Shown one piece after another: positions 19,401 to 27,089 of a DNA stretch of 64,000 nucleotides. Numbering within the stretch: the first letter of the stretch is position 1; each line of letters begins with the position of its first letter. Origin of the DNA: Lewinellaceae bacterium (GTDB lineage: Bacteria > Bacteroidota > Bacteroidia > Chitinophagales > Saprospiraceae); contig JACJYL010000001.1 of assembly GCA_020636105.1 (NCBI GenBank), positions 868,001 through 932,000 of the forward strand, given 5' to 3'. The notes beneath the pieces are model-generated. The model searched no databases, was not told the DNA's origin, and saw only the letters and a list, made by a program, of their open reading frames with translations. A program made the translations under genes and the position numbers.

Positions 19401-19804
19401 TTCATGAAAGCGAGATAGCGGCCTCCCCAGAGTTGGAGCCGGGTATATCCTTTGTTCAGAATTATTTTTCCGGAAAGGTTGATGACCATCCATTCTCCGT
19501 TATCCATTACGGCTACCAGGAGAGAATCTAGGACTTTAATATCATGATATCGGGGAACAACAATTTCCACTCCGTTTTTATCGAGCAGTCCAACGCCACC
19601 GTTTCTTTGCATGATGGCGTAACCAAAATTTTTGAAATCACCGATGGCTTCGTAATTCGCTTTTTTCACGAGTTCTCCCTCGGCATTGATAAGCCCCCAC
19701 ATCTTGTCTATTCTTACCGGGAAAAGCTTTTGGGCTGTCACTTCTAAAAACAGGAGAAAAAAAGTAAATAGCAGAATGGATTTCCTCATGGGTTTATTTA
19801 GCAT
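16469..19804 (-). CDS. Exported WG-repeat protein, 1,111 residues
   Basis: The protein opens with a signal peptide (MRKSILLFTFFLLFLEVTAQ from the ATG at 19789; an ATG at 19804 adds five residues). The remainder is a long array of WG repeats, each about 45-50 residues with the core form W-G-[LIVYF]-I-[ND]-x-x-G and a following x-x-[IV]-x-P-x-[YF] strand, for example WGLINAEGELV, WGYVNRDGIEVIP, WGVINQKGMALIPPKY. I estimate about twenty copies. A middle stretch (about residues 390-480) is less regular. WG repeats have no settled biochemical role; they are thought to mediate protein binding. It is expected in the periplasm or at the cell surface. No T9SS sorting domain is seen at the C-terminus (WVWNLTK). 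Confidence 0.9.
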   Translation of the reverse strand: MLNKPMRKSILLFTFFLLFLEVTAQKLFPVRIDKMWGLINAEGELVKKANYEAIGDFKNFGYAIMQRNGGVGLLDKNGVEIVVPRYHDIKVLDSLLVAVMDNGEWMVINLSGKIILNKGYTRLQLWGGRYLAFMKNEKWGIVQMDGTEIAKPLYDEISFEEGNFFLTIKGKMMGLLSNCGKEILPNIANEIKIENDSLFFFREDNFWGAVDFQGRHIIETKYEAWRSLSDEYIKLVADTKFSLYSVACERIITEADYDDFYAFSEKYVIVKKKRRLGLIDWCGNQILFPRYSEIQAYDKGLFRVNYEGAWGIVKEQDEPLIPFAYDYISPLEGNICLIKRNGLFGVANKFGAEVIAPEFKRIEISGNKARAYVGNDGKDQLKLFEFDQEGALLSSDEFTNHFQVQIAGKNAADEAAETKTFYQLDNFEWFYSPETDRWGLRKIVDGSIQIEPAFQYVQVESDIGFTLVGMWKYNKYDFERTTYRFEMVFGLVNNAEGILVTEMDFLHVYFDDFRSGYPVARFIASNGRHGLMDRIGRVVRRDFAFIGDFNQGRARMSLSGQLSGSMKPDRELGRLSDYLNGIFAPSFMLDYTNYDKLFQQDAFLVCENCEWGYIDTLGSVVIGPKYTFARDFINGTGMVQCEDKWGMIDSSGKQLIACQYDGIDYLENTGHKIVKVYLKAPKYGLIDTLGELCVSAVYDEIGYFAEDRLSVKRNGVWGYVNRDGIEVIPCRFKEVGNFNEGLAVVKMGRYWGFVDKDGDIQIEVKYRQCGNFSEGLSWVLDSEGVKFINKEGATVISGFFEKGYDFSHGVARVVIGGKYGLIDKTGSFVMKPKYGEISDFNQYGLAVVRYGKDKVRYGVINKEGVKITNNDYLKIEDYSEGLAVVKDKDGYGFIDTLGKLIIPCIYSKASGFNEGLAAVSLQGNCGYIRKSGQEGIEDSFTRCQDFEDGRAVVYKGIRKAGLIDPEGNYIIKPSLDRLLRFNEGRGLVRDKKFRFYYITEQAGLYNGYYETARAYNHGVAVVQMDGKWGVINQKGMALIPPKYDKIEKFVGGYAKVMISGYSGLTNLNGQSIAKPSYELITYAGEGLFRAEQGDKVGYLDSQGNWVWNLTK

Positions 19805-19929
19805 TTTAGACTAAAAAGGGAAATACCAAAGACCTCACTTCAAAAAATCAATGGTAACACTTTCCCACAACAGGCACTTTTAAGGTTTTTGGTCTAAAGT
19901 GTTATAACGCATTAGTAAAAAAAATATTT

Positions 19930-20907
19930 TTAATAATCCCTGACAATGATCAAATCAGCTAATTCTTCCAGGCCCTGCTTTGATGAGCCTGAGCCTGATA
20001 TTTTTTCGAGATGAACAAGGGCCTCTTCCTTATACCGCTTCATTGCTTCAACCATAAGATGTGGGATATTGAGCGTGTTAAAAATTTGGGTCACTTCCCG
20101 AACCTTCAACTGATCGTCTCCTTCAACATTTTCCATCCATTTTTGAAGGGTCTTCTTCAAATCCGGCGGAGCGATCTCCAATGCCTTGAGTATCAACCAG
20201 GTTTTCTTATTTTGAATAATATCCCCCCCGGGTTGTTTCCCCACTTTTTGAGCATCTCCGAAAGTATCTAGAAAATCGTCCTGAAGCTGAAAAGCTATTC
20301 CTATATTTCGCCCGAATTCACAAATTCCGTAGAAATCTGCCGCTGAAGCCCCTCCTATAACGGCACCGATGCCCAGGCTTCCCACCAACAATGCGGCTGT
20401 TTTCAACTCGATCATTTTTAAATAATCAGGAATGGAAATATCATTGGAGGTTTCAAAATCCATGTCATATTGTTGCCCCTCACAAACCTTTATTGCTGTT
20501 TCATTGAAAATGTCCAATATCCTGGGGATGACAGTTTTATCCTCTGTTTTACACAAATACTCATAAGCAAGGATTACCATTACATCCCCGGAAAGGATGG
20601 CCGTATTTGTATTATACCGTTCATGAACAGTGGGTTTTCCCCTTCTCAGCGGCGCATCATCCATGATATCATCATGTACGAGGCTAAAGTTGTGGAAAAT
20701 CTCCACAGACAAAGCTGCAGAAAGCGCTTTGTGATAATCCGTACCAAAAAGGTCACAGGCAGCCAAAACCAGAACCGGCCTTAGCCTTTTACCCCCAAGT
20801 TTCAGAATGTAATTAACAGGATCATAAAGTGCCTGTGGGTCCCTTGAAAAAGAATTTTCTATAAGGTACTTCTCTATTACAGGATAAAATCGTTGAACCA
20901 GCTGCAT
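19930..20907 (-). CDS. Polyprenyl diphosphate synthase (short-chain, FPP/GGPP type)
   Basis: A 325-residue all-helical prenyltransferase that lengthens allylic diphosphates with isopentenyl diphosphate, feeding quinones, carotenoids or carrier lipids. The first aspartate-rich motif DDIMDD (residues 79-84, then APLRRG) and the second DDFLD (QLQDDFLDTFGD) are intact. The GKRLRP substrate motif is at residues 39-44. Phe74, five residues before the first motif, is the position that limits chain length in short-chain enzymes, so FPP or GGPP is more likely than a long product; this is inference. It is transcribed away from the response regulator gene at 21033. A minus-strand TAGTTTTG element lies at 20927-20934. 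Confidence 0.92.
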   Translation of the reverse strand: MQLVQRFYPVIEKYLIENSFSRDPQALYDPVNYILKLGGKRLRPVLVLAACDLFGTDYHKALSAALSVEIFHNFSLVHDDIMDDAPLRRGKPTVHERYNTNTAILSGDVMVILAYEYLCKTEDKTVIPRILDIFNETAIKVCEGQQYDMDFETSNDISIPDYLKMIELKTAALLVGSLGIGAVIGGASAADFYGICEFGRNIGIAFQLQDDFLDTFGDAQKVGKQPGGDIIQNKKTWLILKALEIAPPDLKKTLQKWMENVEGDDQLKVREVTQIFNTLNIPHLMVEAMKRYKEEALVHLEKISGSGSSKQGLEELADLIIVRDY

Positions 20908-21032
20908 GATAATTTTTAATTTTAAACAAAACTAACAAAGATTACCAAAGGCCATAAAAAGATTGTAAAATAATGATTAATTTGTCTTCCAGAAAATGAA
21001 ACATTATGAATCCCAAATAAGTATTACTAATT

Positions 21033-21473
21033 ATGAGAAGTAAAAGACAGGTTAATATTCTTCTGATCGAAGACAACTCAGGTGATATTTGGTTAACAAG
21101 GGAAGCATTTAAACAAAGTAACAAAAACACTAACCTGGAAGTAGTTACTGACGGGGTTGAAGCTTATAATTACCTTAAAAAAAAGGATCCATATCAAGAT
21201 AAACCCCTTCCTGATCTGATCTTACTAGATCTGAATCTGCCTAAATGGGATGGTAGAGATGTGCTGGAAAAGGTAAAAACAGACGAAGACCTTAAACACA
21301 TTCCGATCATTATCCTGACTACCTCAAACGCAAAAAAAGACGTTATCAATTGTTACAAGTTATATGCCAATTGTTTTATCACCAAACCGGTTGATTACGA
21401 GAGTTTTTTTTTAATCATCCAACAAATAGAGGGCTTTTGGATTGATACCGTTATTTTACCCACTTCAATTTAA
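21033..21473 (+). CDS. Single-domain response regulator, Rcp1-like
   Basis: A 146-residue stand-alone receiver domain of the type found with phytochrome-like kinases (Rcp1 family). The acidic pair is in LLIEDNSGD, the phospho-acceptor Asp in LILLDLNLPKWDG, the Thr in IILTTSNA and the Lys in FITKPVDYESF. There is no output domain. The Rcp1 features are the long beta4-alpha4 region and the loop KKKDPYQDKPLPDL. No kinase gene is adjacent; the degenerate hybrid protein gene follows after 238 bases and may be a functional partner. Confidence 0.9.
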   Translation: MRSKRQVNILLIEDNSGDIWLTREAFKQSNKNTNLEVVTDGVEAYNYLKKKDPYQDKPLPDLILLDLNLPKWDGRDVLEKVKTDEDLKHIPIIILTTSNAKKDVINCYKLYANCFITKPVDYESFFLIIQQIEGFWIDTVILPTSI

Positions 21474-21623
21474 CCGGAAAAAAGAACCTATAGAAACTCT
21501 ATTGAATTTTTAAATCAAGATCTGTTATAAGGTTTTGGGTGTCAATTGGAGCAAAGGTAAACCTATGAATATTTCCCTTCTGACCTAAAAAAATAAAAAT
21601 TATTTTTTTAAAGCTCACTTACT

Positions 21624-21631
21624 TAACTTTG
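21624..21631 (+). promoter_or_regulatory. Candidate -7 element for the receiver/PAS gene
   Basis: TAACTTTG followed by C matches the Bacteroidota -7 consensus TAnnTTTG exactly, about 80 bases before the start at 21712. No TTG is seen at the expected -33 spacing. Confidence 0.4.
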
Positions 21632-21711
21632 CATTACCCGTTTTAACAGAAAGAGGCCTTAAATAATTTATTTTTTGCCGAAATGAGACAAATATTACAT
21701 TCTTTAAAATC

Positions 21712-23631
21712 ATGAAACAATTATCGGTTATCAATATTTTGGTTATTGAAGATAACCGCAGGGACGTCCAACTGATTAGAGAATTTCTCAAAAGTGCTTC
21801 ATTTAAATATAAGCTCTTTCATTCCGCTTCTTTAATTGGCGGTCTTGACTTGCTCGAAGAAAAGCCCATTGATCTTGTTCTTTTGGATTTGTCCCTGGAT
21901 GACACATCTGGTTTCAATACCCTGACAGATTATTTAAAGAAAGTTGAAAACATCCCGGTAATTGTATTAACCGGAGATAAAAAGGAGTCCGTAGGAATCA
22001 AATCCGTTTCGGCCGGGGCACAGGACTTTCTAGTCAAGGGGGAGTTCAACGAGGAGAGGCTGGCCAGTGCCATAAAATATTCGATCCAAAGATTTAAAAG
22101 CCAGGCTAAATTATTGGAAAAAAACCAACAACTATCCATAAAGGAAAAAAGATACAGAGAAGCCCAAAAAATAGGAAAATACACCAATTGGGAAATGAAT
22201 ATCGTCAGCAATAAAATGAAATGGTCTGATGAGATGTTCGATATTTTTGGCTTTTCTCCCCAAAGTTTCACTCCCAGTCTTTCTGATTTTCTAAGGTACG
22301 TACATATTGAAGACAGGCAAAAGGTTGAAGCCTTTTTTGAAAGCGCTATCAAGACCGGCGAGCTGACCAAAATTAAACACAGGATTTTGGTTAATGGCCG
22401 GCAAATAAAACTCCTTAGCCTGAGGGTTCACGTCAAATACGATGAAACCACAAATAACATCATCCTTTTTGGAAATCTTCAGGAGTTGACCGAAGGCTCT
22501 GTTAACCATGTTACAAATAATGATCAGACTGAACAAATTCCTTCTGGTCTTAAACTCGAATATTCCTCAGCTATCCCAAAAAATTTCAACTTTTTTGAAT
22601 ACCTGGCGATTTCTACAGGGTATCTTTCAGAATTGTTAAATTCTGACCTTAACCCCGTCCAATTAGATTTGGTAAAAAACATAGCCCTGGCCCTGGGAAA
22701 TTATACAAAATTGACCAGTAGTCTTCAAAACCTGCTCCCAATACTGGCGCAAACCAATCCGGCGCCTGACCAGGAATTTATTACATCAGAACTGGCCGAG
22801 GATATCAAAAATCTATTTCAACTACAGAAATTACTATCCAAAACGGTTGTAAATTTCCACCTGAGAAACAATCCTCCTGAAAACCTGTACGGATCCCGAA
22901 AGGATATTCGAATCGCTATTTTTAACCTTTTATTACAAGCCATTGCCTTTAATGAGGAAAACCAGGATATCAACGTTGACATTGAATACCTGGAACACCC
23001 CGTTTCCGTGCTTCAATTCAGTATAATTTTCAAGGGCGATCCAACCGAAATCAACGAAACCGGCAAACTGAGCAGAGAACCCAATGTTTTCAGGCTGGAA
23101 AATATCCCAAACCTGCTACAGGTTCATCCATTGGACATCGTCACTAATGCCTATCACTTACTTAGATCGGATGCCAGATTAACCGTAAAAAGGGCGAGAT
23201 TAAATACCATTACCGTTACTTTCCCTGTTGAAAAGATCGAAAAAAAGGCCGATGGCGAACAGATTTCGAGCCCCGTCAATTTCCTGTTGGTAGAAGATCA
23301 TGTCATGAATCAAATTGTTTTGAAAAAAACACTGACCGCATGGTCAGGAAAAATTTCCGTGGAGGTTGTGCCTTCCGGTAAAGCCGCTATTGAAGCGCTA
23401 AAAAGGAGATTTTTCGACTTGATTCTGATCAATGTAAATCTTCCCGATATAGATGGCATTGAAACAGCACGGCTAATTAGGAAACATAAAACAACTCCCA
23501 TCCTGGGGATCAGCTCCTACCCTTCCAGCCAGGAAAAATCCCTATGCCTTGAAGCCGGGATGAATGAATACCTCGAAAAACCTTTTATCCATAACCAACT
23601 ATTCGAAAAAATCCTTTTTTTGCTCCAATAA
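21712..23631 (+). CDS. Receiver-PAS-degenerate kinase core-degenerate receiver protein
   Basis: A 639-residue signalling protein built like a hybrid histidine kinase but apparently without its catalytic residues. The N-terminal receiver (residues 6-125) is intact, with Asp59 (LVLLDLSLDD), Thr in VIVLTGDK and Lys in FLVKGEF. A PAS domain follows (about 150-270). Residues about 285-350 align by eye to a dimerisation/phosphotransfer helix pair, but no H-box histidine is present. Residues about 400-510 resemble an ATPase domain (FNLLLQAIAF in the N-box position, with Gln for the Mg-binding Asn; no G-boxes). The C-terminal receiver (about 517-638) has Asn574 in place of the phospho-acceptor (LILINVNLPDIDG). 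It could work as a scaffold or phosphorylation-controlled adaptor driven by its first receiver. Confidence 0.82.
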   Translation: MKQLSVINILVIEDNRRDVQLIREFLKSASFKYKLFHSASLIGGLDLLEEKPIDLVLLDLSLDDTSGFNTLTDYLKKVENIPVIVLTGDKKESVGIKSVSAGAQDFLVKGEFNEERLASAIKYSIQRFKSQAKLLEKNQQLSIKEKRYREAQKIGKYTNWEMNIVSNKMKWSDEMFDIFGFSPQSFTPSLSDFLRYVHIEDRQKVEAFFESAIKTGELTKIKHRILVNGRQIKLLSLRVHVKYDETTNNIILFGNLQELTEGSVNHVTNNDQTEQIPSGLKLEYSSAIPKNFNFFEYLAISTGYLSELLNSDLNPVQLDLVKNIALALGNYTKLTSSLQNLLPILAQTNPAPDQEFITSELAEDIKNLFQLQKLLSKTVVNFHLRNNPPENLYGSRKDIRIAIFNLLLQAIAFNEENQDINVDIEYLEHPVSVLQFSIIFKGDPTEINETGKLSREPNVFRLENIPNLLQVHPLDIVTNAYHLLRSDARLTVKRARLNTITVTFPVEKIEKKADGEQISSPVNFLLVEDHVMNQIVLKKTLTAWSGKISVEVVPSGKAAIEALKRRFFDLILINVNLPDIDGIETARLIRKHKTTPILGISSYPSSQEKSLCLEAGMNEYLEKPFIHNQLFEKILFLLQ

Positions 23632-23672
23632 AAATAAACCTGGATAGGTACCCGTTTTTAGGATGGATTAAA

Positions 23673-23703
23673 TTGCACAAACGAACGTTCATTCGTACTT
23701 TTG
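23673..23703 (+). promoter_or_regulatory. Promoter of the reductase/tetR operon
   Basis: TTG at 23673-23675 and TACTTTTG at 23696-23703 match the Bacteroidota promoter form TTG-N17-23-TAnnTTTG with a 20-base spacer. The gene start at 23731 lies 27 bases downstream. Confidence 0.65.
23681..23696. promoter_or_regulatory. Likely TetR operator inside the promoter
   Basis: ACGAACGTTCATTCGT is a 16-base palindrome with six of eight pairs matched (ACGAA against TTCGT at the ends). It fills the spacer between the -33 and -7 elements and touches the latter, a position where a bound repressor would block RNA polymerase. The second gene of the operon encodes a TetR regulator, the natural candidate to bind it. 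Confidence 0.6.
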
Positions 23704-23730
23704 CGCAAATTCAAAAACCATTCCTAAATT

Positions 23731-24801
23731 ATGTCAAGATTCCATACCTTAAATATCAGGGACGTCAATAAAGAAACAGAAGATTGTGTATCTGTTGCAT
23801 TTGATATTCCTGCTGACCTTTCCACAGAATTTTCCTATTTCCCCGGTCAGCATCTTGTACTCAAAACAACCATCAACGGGGAAGAAATCAGACGCTCCTA
23901 CTCTATTTGCTCCAGCCCTTCGGAAAACGAACTTAGGGTTGCCATCAAACAAATAGAAAGCGGACTATTTTCTTCTTTTGCCAATACGATCCTAAAAGCA
24001 GGAGATCAACTTGAAGTCATGCCTCCATCCGGAAAATTCGGTTTTGGAAAAAATGTATCGACAAAAGGAAATTATGTTGCCTTTGCAGCAGGAAGTGGCA
24101 TCACCCCCATTATTTCTATTATCCAATCCACTCTTGAAAGCAATGAAGAGAGCCAGTTTACTTTGTTTTACGGCAATAAGACCGAGAACTCAATCATTTT
24201 TAGCGAGCGGCTATCCGCGCTAAAAAATAAGTTTATGAACAGGCTCGGCATTTATCATATCCTAAGCCAGGAAAATCCGGGAAATGACCTTTTTTACGGA
24301 AGAATAAACCAGGATAAATGCAAGGCCTTTTGTGAAAAACTAATTGATCCCAAAACCATTGATTCCTTTTTCATTTGCGGACCATCTGACATGACGGAGG
24401 ACATCCGCCAAGGCCTGCTGACAGCAGGAGTCCCTTCTGCTAAAATTCATTTTGAATTATTCACGGCTCCTGATCAAAAAATTGAACGAAACACCCCTGT
24501 TTCCATTTCCAGGGAGGTTTTTAAAGTTCAACTTAATATTAAGATAGATAATAAATCCTTTTCTATCGAATCCCCCACCAGCGACGGAACCATTCTCGAA
24601 ATGGCCTCCAGAGCAGGACACGACCTTCCATTTTCATGCAAGGGGGGCGTATGTTGCACCTGCAGAGCTAAACTAACCGAAGGAGAAGCTAACATGGATG
24701 TCAATTATGCACTGGAAGAAGATGAATTGGAATCGGGATATATTCTCACCTGCCAGGCCAGGCCAAAATCTAAAAAAATAAGCGTAGATTTTGATGCGTG
24801 A
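23731..24801 (+). CDS. PaaE-like FAD/2Fe-2S NAD(P)H reductase
   Basis: A 356-residue electron-transfer flavoprotein that passes electrons from NAD(P)H through FAD to a 2Fe-2S centre. Domains in order: FAD-binding (1-105, with RRSYS at 54-58), NAD(P)-binding (about 110-235, GSGITPIISI and FICGPSDM) and plant-type ferredoxin (about 265-356) with the ligands Cys303, Cys308, Cys311 and Cys341. Arrangement and length match the reductase of phenylacetyl-CoA epoxidase (PaaE) and related oxygenase reductases. No paaABCD or other oxygenase gene is near, so the partner is unknown. The gene shares a transcript with the TetR gene 34 bases downstream and has a promoter with a probable operator. Confidence 0.9.
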   Translation: MSRFHTLNIRDVNKETEDCVSVAFDIPADLSTEFSYFPGQHLVLKTTINGEEIRRSYSICSSPSENELRVAIKQIESGLFSSFANTILKAGDQLEVMPPSGKFGFGKNVSTKGNYVAFAAGSGITPIISIIQSTLESNEESQFTLFYGNKTENSIIFSERLSALKNKFMNRLGIYHILSQENPGNDLFYGRINQDKCKAFCEKLIDPKTIDSFFICGPSDMTEDIRQGLLTAGVPSAKIHFELFTAPDQKIERNTPVSISREVFKVQLNIKIDNKSFSIESPTSDGTILEMASRAGHDLPFSCKGGVCCTCRAKLTEGEANMDVNYALEEDELESGYILTCQARPKSKKISVDFDA

Positions 24802-24835
24802 TGTGATAAACCTTTAAACCACGGGAAATCAATCC

Positions 24836-25405
24836 ATGATAAAATCGAAGAAAGAAGAGATTCAGATTGCAGCCGCCACACTTTTCAGAGACCGTGGATA
24901 CGCTTCTACCTCTATGAGGGATCTCGCTGAAGCGGTAAACCTTAAAGCCTCCAGCTTATATAACCACATCAGCGGGAAGGAAGAAATTTTAAAAGATATT
25001 TGTTTTGAAACAGCCCAGCGTTTTTTGGATACATTGGAGTCGGTTGAGCGACAGAACATATCCAACACCGAAAAAATAAAAACCCTCATTAACCTGCACA
25101 TCCAGACGGCTATGACAGATGTAACCTCCATCACTGCTTTCAACGATGAATGGCGTCATTTGAACGAACCCCACCTTGGTGAATTTAAAAGTATCCGAAA
25201 AGCCTATGAAAACCGATTTAAGGCCATTATCAAAAACGGAATTGAAAATGAAGAAATCAAATCGATAGAACCTGCAGTAATTCTATACACCATTCTTTCA
25301 TCCGTGCGATGGATTTATGATTGGTACAAACCGGCAGAGAAATCCTCCCTTAAAGCCTTGGAAAATGATATGAAAAAAATATTAATGTCCGGCATCACGA
25401 AATAA
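24836..25405 (+). CDS. TetR/AcrR family transcriptional regulator
   Basis: A 189-residue regulator. The N-terminal helix-turn-helix is clear (residues about 25-48: TSMRDLAEAVNLKASSLYNHI). The C-terminal ligand-binding helices resemble those of TetR proteins that sense acyl-CoA or aromatic-acid derivatives, but the ligand is not readable. As second gene of the operon with the PaaE-like reductase it probably represses its own operon through the palindrome at 23681-23696. Start ATG at 24836. Confidence 0.9.
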   Translation: MIKSKKEEIQIAAATLFRDRGYASTSMRDLAEAVNLKASSLYNHISGKEEILKDICFETAQRFLDTLESVERQNISNTEKIKTLINLHIQTAMTDVTSITAFNDEWRHLNEPHLGEFKSIRKAYENRFKAIIKNGIENEEIKSIEPAVILYTILSSVRWIYDWYKPAEKSSLKALENDMKKILMSGITK

Positions 25406-25408
25406 TCT

Positions 25409-25416
25409 TAATTTTG
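25409..25416 (+). promoter_or_regulatory. Candidate -7 element for the potassium channel gene
   Basis: TAATTTTG followed by C is an exact TAnnTTTG match directly after the tetR stop codon and 22 bases before the channel start at 25439. A -33 TTG at the usual distance is not seen. Confidence 0.4.
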
Positions 25417-25438
25417 CAGCAAGCAATTAATTTTATTG

Positions 25439-26506
25439 ATGAATACGAGAAGAGTTATTGGGGAAAATACACAGATTAAAAAAAAGCAATCCTCATTTTT
25501 GAGCCTAAGATTAGCCATCTGGCTTATGGTTGCTGAATTGATCCTGGGAATTGGAGGTTATATTCAATTGGAAGGCTATACCCTGAGAGAAGCTTTTTAC
25601 ATGACCATCATTACCATTTCAACGGTAGGCTTTTCTGAAATCAGGCCATTAAGCCCCAGCGGCCAGATGTTAACCTCTGTTTTAATTCTTGTAAACATTG
25701 GTATTTTTGCCTACCTGCTTTCCGTTTTCAGTTATTACGTCATACAGGGTGAAATTTTTAAAAAGATGAATTACGAATTGATCCAGAAAAAAATCAGTAA
25801 ACTTAAAAACCATGTCATCATTTGTGGCTACGGCAAATACGGCAAAGAAATAGCTCTACATTTACAGCAACATAGCATACCCTTTGTAATCATTGACCAG
25901 GATGTGGCTATAATTGAAAAAATGAGATTGGACCGCGAAAACCTCTTATACATCCATGCAGATGCAACCATGGATGATACGTTACAAAATGCGGGGATCG
26001 ATCGCGCAGAAGCTATTATTTCAGCTTTACCAGATGATTCTGAAAATGTTTTTATCGTCATTACAGCCAAAAATATGAACCCAAATATCAACATCATCAG
26101 CCGGGCTTCACAAATAAAATCACAAAAGACATTATTACTCGCGGGCGCCACACACGTCATAATGCCAGAGCAGATTGGAGGTTATTATATGGCTACCTTG
26201 GTCAGTAAACCGGGGGCAGTGGAGTTTTTTAGTTTCATCACAAGAGATAAAGAATCAGACATCAGCTTCGAGGAATTGAAATATGAAGATATGCCCGCCG
26301 GATGCCGGGACATCTCCTTAAGAGATATGAATATCCGAAAAAGAACCGGTGGCGCCAATGTGATCGGTTTTATCAATCCAAACAACAGTTATGTCGTAAA
26401 TCCGTCCCCTGACACGATTCTCGAACCTGGTTCCAGTTATATCGTTTTGGGAAGCGATTCTCAATTAAAAGCACTCAAAGAATTACTGGAGGATTATACT
26501 GTTTAA
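25439..26506 (+). CDS. Two-transmembrane potassium channel with RCK/TrkA domains
   Basis: A 355-residue ion channel of the Kch/MthK form. Two membrane helices (about residues 24-45 and 73-97) flank a pore loop with the selectivity filter TVGFSE (62-67), a variant of the usual TVGYGD. A regulatory RCK domain with a nucleotide-binding Rossmann motif follows (VIICGYGKYGKEIALHL, about 124-140), then a TrkA-C domain (about 270-350) that may bind a ligand. The ATG at 25439 is preferred to the TTG immediately before it. It is likely transcribed separately from the tetR operon although close to it. Confidence 0.9.
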   Translation: MNTRRVIGENTQIKKKQSSFLSLRLAIWLMVAELILGIGGYIQLEGYTLREAFYMTIITISTVGFSEIRPLSPSGQMLTSVLILVNIGIFAYLLSVFSYYVIQGEIFKKMNYELIQKKISKLKNHVIICGYGKYGKEIALHLQQHSIPFVIIDQDVAIIEKMRLDRENLLYIHADATMDDTLQNAGIDRAEAIISALPDDSENVFIVITAKNMNPNINIISRASQIKSQKTLLLAGATHVIMPEQIGGYYMATLVSKPGAVEFFSFITRDKESDISFEELKYEDMPAGCRDISLRDMNIRKRTGGANVIGFINPNNSYVVNPSPDTILEPGSSYIVLGSDSQLKALKELLEDYTV

Positions 26507-26529
26507 GCAAATACAAAACATAAATTTAA

Positions 26530-27048
26530 ATGGCTCTCATTAAAAAAGTTAGGGGTTTCGAACCCCAATTTGGTGAAAATTGCTTCCTTGTTGAAAATGC
26601 AACCATTGTAGGAGATGTTCAGATGGGCAACCACTGCAGCGTTTGGTTTCAGGCAGTGATTCGGGGAGATGTCAATAGCATTAGAATGGGTGACAATGTG
26701 AACATCCAGGATGGTGCAGTCATTCATGGCACTTTCGAAAAATTCTCTACCACTATCGGGAATAACGTTTCTATCGGCCACCAGGCCATGGTACACGGCT
26801 GTACCATAAAGGATAATGTACTCATAGGTATGGGCGCAATCGTTTTGGACAATGCCGTGATCGAAGAAAATTGTCTGATCGCAGCCGGTGCCCTTATCCT
26901 TGAAAATATGGTGTGTGAGTCGGGAGGAATTTACGCGGGGGTTCCGGCAAAAAAAGTTAAATCAATGAACCCTGGAATCCTCAAAGAAAAATTTGAAACC
27001 TTGGCGCAAAGTTACATCAAATATTCAGGCTGGTACAAAGAGGAATAA
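26530..27048 (+). CDS. Gamma-carbonic anhydrase family protein (left-handed beta-helix)
   Basis: A 172-residue hexapeptide-repeat protein of the YrdA/PaaY/CaiE group, expected to form a trimer. The three metal-binding histidines are present: His66 (VIHGT), His84 and His89 (SIGHQAMVHGC). The repeat region covers residues about 15-150 with a C-terminal helix. Members hydrate carbon dioxide or hydrolyse CoA thioesters; which applies here is not decidable. It starts 23 bases after the channel gene and is the last of this plus-strand run, ending 41 bases from the convergent upp gene. Confidence 0.9.
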   Translation: MALIKKVRGFEPQFGENCFLVENATIVGDVQMGNHCSVWFQAVIRGDVNSIRMGDNVNIQDGAVIHGTFEKFSTTIGNNVSIGHQAMVHGCTIKDNVLIGMGAIVLDNAVIEENCLIAAGALILENMVCESGGIYAGVPAKKVKSMNPGILKEKFETLAQSYIKYSGWYKEE

Positions 27049-27089
27049 AAAAAGGCTAAAGACTAAAGAAAAAAGGTTAACGGGATTTT

